The notes under the pieces are model-generated. The model saw nothing but the letters and a program-made list of their open reading frames with translations. It was not told the origin of the DNA and searched no databases. Of a stretch of 64,000 nucleotides of DNA, positions 43,201 to 50,987 are shown piece after piece. This stretch comes from an uncultured Alphaproteobacteria bacterium (GTDB taxonomy: Bacteria; Pseudomonadota; Alphaproteobacteria; Rs-D84), in the NCBI GenBank assembly GCA_934272785.1, contig CAKQSE010000005.1:1-64000 (forward strand), in the 5' to 3' direction. The translations under genes and the position numbers were made by a program. Within the stretch, counting starts at the first letter, position 1. Each line of letters opens with the position of its first letter.

Positions 43201-43541
43201 AACACCAACGGGAAATCACGTATATCCAGTGGCACGCCGTCACGATCGGGGTCCCACTGGTATTGCGACATAATCACGTGCCGGTCACGGGTGAATTTTA
43301 CCCCTTCGGCGCGCAGGGATTTATATTGTTCGTCGTGATATGGTTCGCCGCACAGACTGCCATCCTTGAACACAACGCGATGCCACGGCAGGTGCCAACT
43401 GTTTTTATTATTTGATGCATAACCCACAAATCGTGCCATACGCGGGCGACCAATCATTGCGGCAATTTGTCCAAACGTTGCCACGCGCCCCGATGGGATA
43501 CGCGCAACGACGTCATAAACCTGTTCATTAAATGTTTTCAT
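43197..43541 (-). CDS. alkyltransferase-like protein (ATL, MGMT family)
   Basis: The 114-residue product has the DNA-binding domain fold of O6-alkylguanine-DNA alkyltransferase: VYDVVARIPSGRVATFGQIAAMIGRP, GYASNN and the arginine finger region. The active-site PCHR motif is PWHR (residues 52-55), so the methyl-accepting Cys is Trp. This defines alkyltransferase-like proteins, which flag O6-alkylguanine for nucleotide excision repair instead of repairing it. No N-terminal Ogt domain is present. The promoter shares its -35 hexamer with the divergent tRNA-Ser, and a TATAAT ends 9 nt before the ATG, so the leader is absent or very short. Confidence 0.9.
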   Translation of the reverse strand: MKTFNEQVYDVVARIPSGRVATFGQIAAMIGRPRMARFVGYASNNKNSWHLPWHRVVFKDGSLCGEPYHDEQYKSLRAEGVKFTRDRHVIMSQYQWDPDRDGVPLDIRDFPLVF

Positions 43542-43550
43542 GGTGCAAAT

Positions 43551-43600
43551 ATTATAATCAAATATAAACCCCTTGCAATACAAAACAAAATCTGTATAAT
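43551..43600. promoter_or_regulatory. divergent promoters sharing palindromic TTGCAA
   Basis: TTGCAA at 43573-43578 is self-complementary. To the right, 16 bp then TATAAT (43595-43600) for tRNA-Ser(CGA). To the left, 16 bp then TATAAT (43556-43551) for the alkyltransferase-like gene. Both halves are mirror images. Confidence 0.7.
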
Positions 43601-43609
43601 ACCCGCCGT

Positions 43610-43699
43610 GGAGAAGTGGCAGAGTGGTCGAATGCGCGCGACTCGAAATCGTGTATACGGGCAACCGTATCAAGGGTTCGAATCCCTTCTTCTCCGCCA
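43610..43699 (+). tRNA. tRNA-Ser(CGA)
   Basis: Class II tRNA of 90 nt. GGAGAAG pairs with CTTCTCC, discriminator G, encoded CCA. The anticodon loop CTCGAAA gives CGA. Long variable arm TATACGGGCAACCGTATC; T-arm GGTTCGAATCC. Confidence 0.97.
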
Positions 43700-43739
43700 G
43701 ATATAAAAAAAGTGCCCTTCGTGGCATTTTTTTATATCT
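43700..43739 (+). terminator. tRNA-Ser(CGA) terminator
   Basis: Long near-perfect inverted repeat AGATATAAAAAAAGTGCC / GGCATTTTTTTATATCT with a CTTCGT loop, right after the CCA. Confidence 0.85.
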
Positions 43740-43835
43740 GGGGGCGATGAGCGTGAACAAACACTTCGCAATCTGTGATTGAGGGAACGCCCTGTGTGGC
43801 ACTTTTTTAGTGGAAATTATGCCTTTTGTTTTTAT

Positions 43836-43864
43836 TTGACGTTGTTTTTGGATTTGAGTATAAT
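43836..43864 (+). promoter_or_regulatory. promoter of the 61-residue protein gene
   Basis: TTGACG (43836-43841), a 17-bp spacer and perfect TATAAT (43859-43864). A leader of about 58 nt follows. The stretch 43740-43835 before it holds no gene that I can see. Confidence 0.7.
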
Positions 43865-43928
43865 TTGTGTGTGAAATGTTATACCGCGGGGGATGGTTAG
43901 AACATTACATACACAAGAGAGAAACAAA

Positions 43929-44114
43929 ATGAGAAAAAAAACGTCATCAACCCAAAAAGTTGTCGCCAAGCTGGACGAGGCCATCGCGGCATTTCGTGAA
44001 ATGCAGGCGGAACGCCCACAAGACAAGGATTCTATTGCGGCACGAATTGTCGTTCTGGAATGGTTAAAGACGGGCAACCCGGGTGAATTGACGGTTGATA
44101 TCCCCAATGAATAA
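43929..44114 (+). CDS. small hypothetical protein
   Basis: Unrecognised 61-residue cytoplasmic protein: a basic N-terminus (MRKKTSSTQ) then a helix of alternating charge (KVVAKLDEAIAAFREMQAERP). It has no cysteine, no membrane segment and no signal peptide. An AGAGAG site sets the start at 43929 rather than an upstream in-frame ATG. A near-consensus promoter and its own terminator make it a convincing gene despite its size. Confidence 0.7.
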   Translation: MRKKTSSTQKVVAKLDEAIAAFREMQAERPQDKDSIAARIVVLEWLKTGNPGELTVDIPNE

Positions 44115-44126
44115 AAAGCAAAAATT

Positions 44127-44151
44127 AAACGCCCCAAACGGGGCGTTTTTT
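44127..44151. terminator. bidirectional terminator
   Basis: AAACGCCCC / GGGGCGTTTTTT hairpin between the small gene and the convergent amidase gene. Confidence 0.88.
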
Positions 44152-44152
44152 A

Positions 44153-45331
44153 TTACACATCAAAATCGTAATTTTTAATTGAACGGACAATCGCCGCGAC
44201 CAGTTTATCCTGGTGACTGTCGGTTTTTAATAATTTTTCTTCGGCGGCATTAGACAGGTGCCCCAATTCAATCAATGCCCCCGGCACGGTTGAACGCAAT
44301 ACCGCAAATGGTGCGTGACGAACGCCGGGACCGGGTTGTGCCTCTATATTTGCCTTGCGCATGGCGCGGGACGCACCGGTTGCATATTCTTCGGACAATT
44401 CGGCAACCGCATGTTGTTGCAACGCCGACAGCGCGCTGCGAATATTTGGTTCGAAATCGGTAAATCCCTCTACCCCAATCTTGTCGGCGGCATTTTCAGC
44501 CTCGGCCAGTTTTTTGGCCTCTTCGTCCGATGCCTTTTCAGACAATGTATAGATTGAAAATCCCTTCATTGCGCGGCTGGGGTTTGCATTGGCGTGCAGC
44601 GATATGAACAAGTCCGCATGACGTTTTTCCCCAATCTCGGCCCGTTCGGCCAATTTCAGATAACGATCATCACTGCGCGTTAAATATGTTTTGAATCCGT
44701 TCGCGTCCAGTTTATTTTTCAACTTGCGTGCGACAGCCAAAACAACGGTCTTTTCCTTGGTCCCGTTTTTACCGATACAGCCCGGATCCTTGCCCCCGTG
44801 ACCAGCGTCAATAACAATTACATATTTTTTTGTGTTGGCGGCCTTTTTCTGGGCGTCCTGGGTCAATGCACCGGTTGTTGTCGTTGTGGATTTTGCAACC
44901 GCGCCGCCACTGCCCGCGACAAAGTCCAAGACCAGGCGGTATCCACTGTCCCCGTTGGGTTCCAGTATCATTATCTGGCTCTTGGCGATTTCGGCGATTG
45001 GGCGTGTCAGGTTTGCGGTTAAATCCACACTGTCCCCAGATTGGGTCTGGGTAATTGATTTAACCAATGTCCCCGACGCCAGTGATGGCGAAATTGACGT
45101 GTTTGCTGTTGTATTGTTCAGATGGACAATCAGTTGGTTCGGCGCATACGACAGCGAATACGATGGTCGTGACGCCATTTCAATGACCAGGCGTGTTTTT
45201 GCCCCCGGCTGTGCACCCGTGCGCAACGAACGCAACGAATTACGTGCAGCAAACGCCATGCGGGGCATGCAATACACCGCCATTATTGCAAAACCACTGA
45301 CCTGTAAAAGACTTCTTCTGGATATTTTCAT
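44153..45331 (-). CDS. amiC: N-acetylmuramoyl-L-alanine amidase, AmiC type
   Basis: A zinc amidase that cleaves the peptide stem from murein during daughter-cell separation. The 392-residue product starts with a Tat-type signal (KISRRSLLQVSG, twin arginines 4-5, cleaved near AFA). It has an AMIN domain (about 40-150) for septal targeting, a short linker, and an Amidase_3 domain with VIDAGHGGKDPG, the catalytic-Glu regions, SLHANANP and LIELGHLSN. TATAAT ends 9 nt before the ATG with a TTGAAC -35, so the transcript is almost leaderless. Confidence 0.93.
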   Translation of the reverse strand: MKISRRSLLQVSGFAIMAVYCMPRMAFAARNSLRSLRTGAQPGAKTRLVIEMASRPSYSLSYAPNQLIVHLNNTTANTSISPSLASGTLVKSITQTQSGDSVDLTANLTRPIAEIAKSQIMILEPNGDSGYRLVLDFVAGSGGAVAKSTTTTTGALTQDAQKKAANTKKYVIVIDAGHGGKDPGCIGKNGTKEKTVVLAVARKLKNKLDANGFKTYLTRSDDRYLKLAERAEIGEKRHADLFISLHANANPSRAMKGFSIYTLSEKASDEEAKKLAEAENAADKIGVEGFTDFEPNIRSALSALQQHAVAELSEEYATGASRAMRKANIEAQPGPGVRHAPFAVLRSTVPGALIELGHLSNAAEEKLLKTDSHQDKLVAAIVRSIKNYDFDV

Positions 45332-45340
45332 TTGTGATGA

Positions 45341-45369
45341 ATTATATCAAATTTCATGTGCCCGTTCAA
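45341..45369 (-). promoter_or_regulatory. amiC promoter, near-leaderless
   Basis: On the minus strand TTGAAC (45369-45364), a 17-bp spacer and TATAAT (45346-45341), then 9 nt to the ATG. Confidence 0.6.
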
Positions 45370-45388
45370 GATTATAAACACATTTAGA

Positions 45389-45417
45389 TTGATTTTAACG
45401 GATAACTATCCTAGGAT
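45389..45417 (+). promoter_or_regulatory. promoter overlapped by a TCCTAGGA palindrome
   Basis: TTGATT (45389-45394), a 17-bp spacer and TAGGAT (45412-45417). The perfect palindrome ATCCTAGGAT (45408-45417) covers the -10 and shares its core with the XRE regulator's own site. Confidence 0.4.
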
Positions 45418-45437
45418 TTGTCCATCAGGAGTTCTAC

Positions 45438-46376
45438 ATGGAAAACACATTGCAAATCCCGTATGACAAGAAACGCACGGACATCACGTTCTGCACAATG
45501 TTATTCAAAATCCCGGACGAAGACCGATTTGGCGGTCTGAAACACACCGACCGAAAATTTGAAAAATTCTATCTGCCATCATTGAAACAATTGATTCAGA
45601 CATTTGAACGCGTGGCATTGTGGTGCGACCGCGAAACGGCCGAGTACCTGCGCGCGGCGGGTTTGGATAAAAACATTATGATGCGTGTGATGGATTTTGC
45701 CGACCTGCCCCATATGGCGGAACGCGACGAAATGGCGAAAATAATGTCGGGCATGTCGCGGTATCGTGGATACCTGCTGCATAATAAAACGCCGATGGAT
45801 TGGGTGGATTACATGATGATTATTGATGCCAAGCCTGCGGTTATCAAATGGGCGGCAGAAAATAATAAATTCAACTCGGATTATTTTATGTGGATTGATG
45901 GTGGTGGTCTGAATTCGCTGTATGTGAATTTCTGGCGCGATTGGACCGGCACGGTTGATGCACACCCGACCAGATGTCGTCTGGCGGTGCAAAACACAAT
46001 GGCAAAGACACGGCCGGATTTTGTTCCGAACTTTATATACCGCCCGTTTGAACGTGCACATCGTCGGCGTATTATGCCCGCGACCGCCACGACATTGGCG
46101 GCCCAGAGTTTAACTGACATTGCGATGATAAACGCCGACTATGACGTGCCGGCAACATCGTTTATGATTCCGCGCAATCTGGCCGAACAATTTTATACCG
46201 ATTTTGAACGCGTGCGCCTGGTTATGAAAAAGCACGGACTGGTTTCAACCGAACAGGCGGTATTCCAGGCGATGATGAAATTTGACGTATCAAGCATGTT
46301 TGAAATTGTCTATGTTTCCGGATATGCGGGTGTGTATGCCGCAATCGCACGTTCAACACCAGATTGTATATTGTAA
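45438..46376 (+). CDS. HtrL/YibB-like protein, possible glycosyltransferase
   Basis: The 312-residue cytoplasmic product resembles the HtrL/YibB family (PF09612 type), whose members sit in cell-surface polysaccharide loci and look like GT-A glycosyltransferases. It shows DITFCTMLFKI at the N-terminus, YLPSLKQLIQTF, and the DxD-like YFMWIDGGG motif. Family assignment is from pattern memory and moderate. A CAGGAG site 8 nt before the ATG fixes the start. The gene stands alone; the neighbouring gene is convergent across a terminator. Confidence 0.68.
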   Translation: MENTLQIPYDKKRTDITFCTMLFKIPDEDRFGGLKHTDRKFEKFYLPSLKQLIQTFERVALWCDRETAEYLRAAGLDKNIMMRVMDFADLPHMAERDEMAKIMSGMSRYRGYLLHNKTPMDWVDYMMIIDAKPAVIKWAAENNKFNSDYFMWIDGGGLNSLYVNFWRDWTGTVDAHPTRCRLAVQNTMAKTRPDFVPNFIYRPFERAHRRRIMPATATTLAAQSLTDIAMINADYDVPATSFMIPRNLAEQFYTDFERVRLVMKKHGLVSTEQAVFQAMMKFDVSSMFEIVYVSGYAGVYAAIARSTPDCIL

Positions 46377-46385
46377 GCAAAAAAT

Positions 46386-46409
46386 AAAACCGCCGAAACG
46401 GCGGTTTTT
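46386..46409. terminator. bidirectional terminator
   Basis: AAAACCGCC / GGCGGTTTTT hairpin between convergent genes. Confidence 0.88.
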
Positions 46410-46423
46410 AATTTTTGTTATTT

Positions 46424-47668
46424 TTATTTGCTAATACAATTTGCAAACTTTTGCGCGACCAGCGAACTCTGCGCGTCCGTCATCGTCTGGACCGGGATAA
46501 TATAGCAACGGCCACTGTCACGGATAACGAATACCTTGGTTCCGCGTTTATATGCGCGTTGCATATTGTCCATCTGGGATGATGTTAAAAACGCATTTTG
46601 TGTTGTCGCCGTGTTGGATAATCCCGCCTGGACCACCTGGTGCGCAGTGTTATAGTCCCACAGTTCCGACATTGATTGAATTTCCATATACAGCGATTGA
46701 TCTTCGTATGGATTTTCAACCGGCTGGTTACCCGTGCCCGGGAACGCAACACCAACCGCCAATGCCGCCGCGGTCTGTAACGCCGTCGGTTGTGATGATG
46801 ACGATGATGTTGATGCGCCTGATGTGTTGATTGTCATATCGTCACCGCATGCCAAATTCATACGGTTTGTATAACTGGCCAAAACAGAATCAACCGCGAC
46901 CCGCCAATCCGAGCCCTTTTTATTCAAATCCAGACTGACAATCTTTTCGGCCCAGCCCCAAACATTTGCACCAACGTTACCCGCATTGGCAAAACGGGTT
47001 ACCATTTCCGCACTGCCCCCTGGGACGCCGGCACCACAATAATCGGTCAGTTGTGTTGTCAGCATACTGGACGTTTCGTTGCCGTATGACAGTGCGACCG
47101 AATGGCACGCCATTGCGGCCTCTAACTCTTGCCGGCGTTGCAGGCACAAATCAGAATGCGACTTTGACAACTGGGTCGCCATATTTGCCATCGACAGATA
47201 TGACATCAATTCCTGTTGCACATATGGTGGACACAGGCGCGCCGCCGTGTTCATACCGCCCGTGCCGGTGCGTGTATTTGTATTATATTGCGGCAGTAAT
47301 ACCGATGTATCCTTTTGCAGGCACAACAGTGCATAGTTATACAGTTCACTTTCGGTTGCATATTGGCATTTTGATTCACGAACGCCCGGAACGACCGTTG
47401 TATCGCCACAGTAATCGGACAAACATTTATAGATTTTATCACGACATGCGGAATCAACGTCCGGCTGGGTCACCATATAGTATGTATTTCGCTGGTTCTG
47501 TTTATATGCGTTTGCGACACCGGCATTACCGCGACTGCCACTGGCGGTGGTTGTATTCACCGATACATAGCGCGCGCCGGTTGCCGTGCCCGCAGACACC
47601 GCCATTGCGCCCACGCCATATGACGCAACCAATCCAAATACCCCCAATATACCGAAAATATTCTTCAT
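46424..47668 (-). CDS. secreted cysteine-rich protein
   Basis: Unrecognised. The 414-residue product has a signal peptide (KNIFGILGVFGLVASYGVGAM). The mature protein is polar with spaced cysteines. Its CR-x5-C-x4-C motif (C75/C82/C87) has exactly the spacing seen at C160/C167/C172 of the 797-residue protein at 8255, so both probably belong to one family. A Ser/Thr-rich linker (TSGASTSSSSSQ) lies near residue 295, and the C-terminal domain ends VFVIRDSGRCYIIPV with one more Cys pair. The start follows GAGAGGG. The promoter is divergent from prfB. Probably exported to the periplasm or surface. Confidence 0.8.
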   Translation of the reverse strand: MKNIFGILGVFGLVASYGVGAMAVSAGTATGARYVSVNTTTASGSRGNAGVANAYKQNQRNTYYMVTQPDVDSACRDKIYKCLSDYCGDTTVVPGVRESKCQYATESELYNYALLCLQKDTSVLLPQYNTNTRTGTGGMNTAARLCPPYVQQELMSYLSMANMATQLSKSHSDLCLQRRQELEAAMACHSVALSYGNETSSMLTTQLTDYCGAGVPGGSAEMVTRFANAGNVGANVWGWAEKIVSLDLNKKGSDWRVAVDSVLASYTNRMNLACGDDMTINTSGASTSSSSSQPTALQTAAALAVGVAFPGTGNQPVENPYEDQSLYMEIQSMSELWDYNTAHQVVQAGLSNTATTQNAFLTSSQMDNMQRAYKRGTKVFVIRDSGRCYIIPVQTMTDAQSSLVAQKFANCISK

Positions 47669-47750
47669 AAAAATCCCTCTCGTTGCGTGAATTTTAACAT
47701 AATTGTCCATAAAAGGCAACCCCTCTTTTGCGTGCCGGGTCACAAAAAGA

Positions 47751-47778
47751 TTGATTTAAGTAAATATCCTGGTAATAT
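47751..47778 (+). promoter_or_regulatory. prfB promoter, leaderless type
   Basis: TTGATT (47751-47756), a 16-bp spacer and TAATAT (47773-47778), with 7 nt to the prfB ATG. Confidence 0.45.
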
Positions 47779-47785
47779 TTGACGC

Positions 47786-48857
47786 ATGTTGATACCAAAT
47801 GAATCTTTGAATCAAATCCGCGACGACATTTCTGCCGTCAGGGGGTTCCTTTGACCCGGCAAAATTGGCCGATGAAATATCCAAATTAAATGACGCGACG
47901 GCGGCACCCGACCTGTGGGATAATCCTGATCATGCACGCGCGCTGTTACAGAAAAAGTCATCGTTGGAAAAACAGTTGTCTGAATTACAGACGTTGGAAT
48001 CCGAATACCAGAATTTGGTTGAATTATACGAATTGGCACCCGAAGATGGCGACGTATTGGGCGCGATTGAAAAACTGGCCGATGCCGCCCATCGGGCAAA
48101 GTTTATTACGCTGTTTCGTGATCCGGCGGACAATAACGGCGCATTTTTGTTTATCCAGGCCGGTGCCGGCGGGACCGAGGCCCAAGATTGGGCACAAATG
48201 ATGTCGCGCATGTACGCGCGCTGGGCCGAACGGCACGGTTTCGTGACCGAGGTTATCGAAGAACACGAGGGTGACACCGCGGGCATCAAGAACATCACAT
48301 ATCGCATCAGTGGTGAACGTGCATACGGGTGGCTGAAAAACGAAATCGGGGTTCATCGTCTGGTTCGAATTTCGCCATTTAACGCCAATGGCAAACGCCA
48401 GACCAGTTTTGCGTCTGTTGACGTTTGGCCCGACGTTGATGATTCTATCGAGATAGAGATAAATGACAAAGACCTGCGTATTGATACGTATCGTTCATCT
48501 GGCGCGGGGGGCCAGCATGTCAACAAGACCGACAGTGCGGTTCGCATAACACACATCCCAACAAACACGGTTGTCACATGCCAGAACGAGCGCAGCCAGA
48601 TTCAAAACAAGGAAATGGCGATGAAAATGCTGCGGTCACGCCTGTATGAATTGGAATTACAAAAACGTGCCGCCGAAGAAAACGCCGCCAAGGCCGCGCA
48701 AAAAAAGATTGAATGGGGCAGCCAGATTCGAAACTATGTCCTGTATCCATACCAGTTGGTCAAAGACGTGCGCACAGGTGTTGAAAAAACGGACTCCGCT
48801 GCGGTGCTGGATGGGGACCTGGACGACTTTATGTTGGCGGCACTGGCGCGCGACTAA
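47786..48857 (+). CDS. prfB: peptide chain release factor 2, programmed +1 frameshift
   Basis: RF2 releases peptides at UAA and UGA. Codons 1-22 (47786-47851) end at an in-frame TGA (47852-47854). The ribosome must slip +1 at CTT-TGA and continue at GAC from 47853 to the stop at 48857, giving 356 residues. The stimulators are present: a Shine-Dalgarno-like AGGGGG three bases before CTTTGA. RF2 thereby senses its own level. The second part has the GGQ motif in SSGAGGQHVNKTDSAVR and the codon-reading region. The message appears leaderless. The coordinates span both segments; the base at 47852 is skipped. Confidence 0.96.
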
Positions 48858-48925
48858 AAACCTTGACTTTTGATAAATTGACAATACCATATGTTTGACA
48901 AGTTTTTATCAAAAGGATTCTTACA

Positions 48926-49753
48926 ATGAACTTAGTTCCCGATTTTTATCTGAGTGCAATTCGCACCGCGTTGCCGGATATCAATGGTCTGCGCCGGCCG
49001 GTTGTGCGTGGGGCGTTAAACACGACGTTTATCGCGTCAACACCACGTGGTAAATTCATCTGCAAATTTAATCATCGCGATATGGCGAACAAAAATGCAA
49101 AATTCAGCCAGATTATGGCGCGTGCCGGTGTTGCAATTCCGACGTCCACCGTGCACGAATACAAGGGTTACTGGTTTGAAGTATATCCAATGATTCCAGG
49201 CAAAACATTATATGAATGCGTGGAAAACAACCAGAAAAATCTGAACGTCATTGATGTCTATGAAGATGTGATACAGGAATTCGTCAAGATGACCACAATC
49301 CCCAGTATTGCAACACTGGACGACATAAAATTCAAACATATTCACCAGGTTGCATATCGCAATGTTTCGGATATGACCAGTCCGATTGTCGCCCCGGTAT
49401 TTGCTGGCGCGGTTCGCGCAATGAATATTGGTGGTGGCCATATGGGTCTGTATCACTGTGGCATAACACCCAAGAACATCATTGTGTCCGACACGAACAA
49501 GTTTGCCGGGCTGGTCGATTTGGACGACGTTGCCGTTGCGGAACGCGATTATGCGTTTGGTATTATGGCGACGCAATACGCCAATATGGGATATCGCACA
49601 GATGACCTGATTGATATGTATGAAGGTATCCAGTATTACAACCAAGATACAAATATGTCTGTCCTGAACGACAAATCAATCAAACGCATTGGTCGCATAA
49701 ACAACGCCGATCGTTGGTTGATGTGGCAACGAAACAAGACCCGCACAAAATAA
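48926..49753 (+). CDS. APH/choline-kinase-fold protein lacking the catalytic Asp
   Basis: The 275-residue product has the aminoglycoside phosphotransferase/choline kinase fold. It shows an N-lobe strand with a likely ATP-binding Lys (FICKFNH), the catalytic-loop position HCGITPKN (residues 177-184), and VDLDD as the DFG-like metal motif. The Asp of the canonical HxDxxxxN loop is Gly here, so phosphotransfer is doubtful; it may be a pseudokinase. The next gene, 4 nt downstream, is a homologue with an intact loop. Substrate unknown; choline, ethanolamine or sugar kinases are possible. An AAAAGGA site precedes the ATG. Confidence 0.78.
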   Translation: MNLVPDFYLSAIRTALPDINGLRRPVVRGALNTTFIASTPRGKFICKFNHRDMANKNAKFSQIMARAGVAIPTSTVHEYKGYWFEVYPMIPGKTLYECVENNQKNLNVIDVYEDVIQEFVKMTTIPSIATLDDIKFKHIHQVAYRNVSDMTSPIVAPVFAGAVRAMNIGGGHMGLYHCGITPKNIIVSDTNKFAGLVDLDDVAVAERDYAFGIMATQYANMGYRTDDLIDMYEGIQYYNQDTNMSVLNDKSIKRIGRINNADRWLMWQRNKTRTK

Positions 49754-49757
49754 CATA

Positions 49758-50561
49758 ATGCAAAAACATGGCACCGAATTTTATCACGCCGCAATAAAAA
49801 GCCTGTATCCTGATGCGTCTGGCATACGGATACCGGCGGTGCCCGGCGGAATCAGTCCGCTGTTTCTGGCGGATACAGATAAAGGCACGATTGTCTGTAA
49901 ATTTAACGACGCCGATATAATCAAACGCAATCACATTATTTCAGAAACGTTAAACCTGTGCGATGTGCCGGTGCCGCGCACGACAACGCACGCATATCTG
50001 GATGTGCATATGGAGGCATATCCATACTGTCCCGATCGCACATTGTTTGAACACGTCGCCGACGGTATGTCAGACGACAAAATATTTCATATCTATACCG
50101 AAATTTTGGATGCCCAGTATCAGATGACGCGCGTTGACGTGGCCGGACTGCCCCTGGGCGATAAAAAGTATTTTTCGCGTGTATTTATCGCAAATTCGCG
50201 AAATAAATTGCCACTGAAACTGGTTGTGCCCTATTCCATGTTTGTGACGCTGATGTCACGCACAGGGACGCAATACCTGATACACAATGATATGCACCAG
50301 AAAAATATCCTGGCGACACGTGATGGGCGACTCAGCCGTCTGCTGGACCTGGACCCGATTGCGGTTGGTAACGAAACATTTGCGATATTAATGTTGCTGC
50401 GGCATTGTCCATTGAACGTGCACAAAACATTGATGGAATATTACCAAGATATCAGTCGTCGCAAATTGCCCCAGACGCTGATATTACAAATGCTGCGAGT
50501 CCTGGACGCAATTCGTGCAAAACGCCGCGCGTTGGATGATTGGGTTGTTTGTCATCGTTAA
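49758..50561 (+). CDS. APH/choline-kinase-fold phosphotransferase
   Basis: The 267-residue product is a paralogue of the preceding protein: the same start pattern (FYHAAIKSLYPDASGIR), IVCKFND with a likely ATP-binding Lys, and the C-lobe. Here the catalytic loop is intact, HNDMHQKN (residues 176-183, Asp178), followed by LLDLDP for metal binding. It should be an active small-molecule kinase. Candidate substrates are choline, ethanolamine or a sugar, none indicated by neighbours. There is no convincing ribosome binding site; the 4-nt gap suggests translational coupling to the first gene. Confidence 0.8.
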   Translation: MQKHGTEFYHAAIKSLYPDASGIRIPAVPGGISPLFLADTDKGTIVCKFNDADIIKRNHIISETLNLCDVPVPRTTTHAYLDVHMEAYPYCPDRTLFEHVADGMSDDKIFHIYTEILDAQYQMTRVDVAGLPLGDKKYFSRVFIANSRNKLPLKLVVPYSMFVTLMSRTGTQYLIHNDMHQKNILATRDGRLSRLLDLDPIAVGNETFAILMLLRHCPLNVHKTLMEYYQDISRRKLPQTLILQMLRVLDAIRAKRRALDDWVVCHR

Positions 50562-50565
50562 AGCC

Positions 50566-50593
50566 TTGCATTTTATCGATAAATATTTATAAT
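50566..50593 (+). promoter_or_regulatory. tRNA-Arg promoter
   Basis: TTGCAT (50566-50571), a 16-bp spacer and TATAAT (50588-50593), 12 nt before the tRNA. Confidence 0.6.
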
Positions 50594-50605
50594 ATGTGCG
50601 CAAAT

Positions 50606-50682
50606 GCACCCGTGGCTCAACTGGATAGAGCATCGCCCTCCGAAGGCGGGGACTGCGCGTTCGAATCGCGCCGGGTGCGCCA
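50606..50682 (+). tRNA. tRNA-Arg(CCG)
   Basis: Complete cloverleaf of 77 nt. GCACCCG pairs with CGGGTGC, discriminator G, encoded CCA. The anticodon loop CTCCGAA gives CCG. T-arm CGTTCGAATCG. Its 3' end and terminator are duplicated 183 bp downstream. Confidence 0.97.
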
Positions 50683-50734
50683 AAAATCTAACCGTCGTAT
50701 TGCGACGGTTTTATTTTTGTTACGCGCAACCCGC
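50671..50734 (+). repeat. 64-bp direct repeat, copy 1 (tRNA-Arg 3' end plus terminator)
   Basis: Starts at CCGGGTGCGCCA of tRNA-Arg, includes the hairpin AACCGTCG/CGACGGTT with T-run (terminator, 50690-50719) and ends GCGCAACCCGC. Copy 2 at 50854-50917 differs at one position. Confidence 0.93.
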
Positions 50735-50853
50735 GATTTGGACGCGCACGCGTTCGACAACTGAGTAGGCAAGCCAAGTGATAACGCAGGCGAGCCGTCA
50801 CGAGTGCCACGCAGACACGGCGGATTTTTAATCCGACGGTCGAGTGAATCCGT
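50735..50853 (+). other. 119-bp segment between tRNA-end repeats; tRNA-like remnant
   Basis: No protein gene seen. Its end, about 50818-50866, can be drawn as a degenerate tRNA 3' half: an anticodon-like arm CGGATTTTTAATCCG (loop TTTTTAA), then a GACGG/CCGTC T-like stem with an oversized loop, running into the duplicated CGGGTGCGCCA. No matching 5' acceptor strand is present. It may be a decayed tRNA or the remnant of an excised element. Confidence 0.4.
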
Positions 50854-50917
50854 CCGGGTGCGCCAAAAATTTAACCGTCGTATTGCGACGGTTTTATTTT
50901 TGTTACGCGCAACCCGC
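50854..50917 (+). repeat. 64-bp direct repeat, copy 2
   Basis: 63 of 64 bases match copy 1, including the CCA end and the terminator hairpin (50873-50902). The rest of the tRNA is absent. Confidence 0.93.
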
Positions 50918-50987
50918 AAAACAAAATGAAAAAACTCCTTGTTTTTCGTGCGACCGTTCTTTTACAATGCGTGCAAAGGTTATTCGT

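Noticed and set aside
43740..43835. Additional gene between tRNA-Ser(CGA) and the 61-residue protein gene
   Set aside because: No frame with a ribosome binding site or domain; only the promoter beyond it is convincing.
47786..47854. prfB as a frameshifted pseudogene
   Set aside because: The break is the conserved RF2 programmed frameshift with AGGGGG and CTTTGAC; the rest of the gene is intact.
50617..50919. Short protein frames over tRNA-Arg and its repeat
   Set aside because: They are translations of tRNA and terminator sequence, a common false gene.
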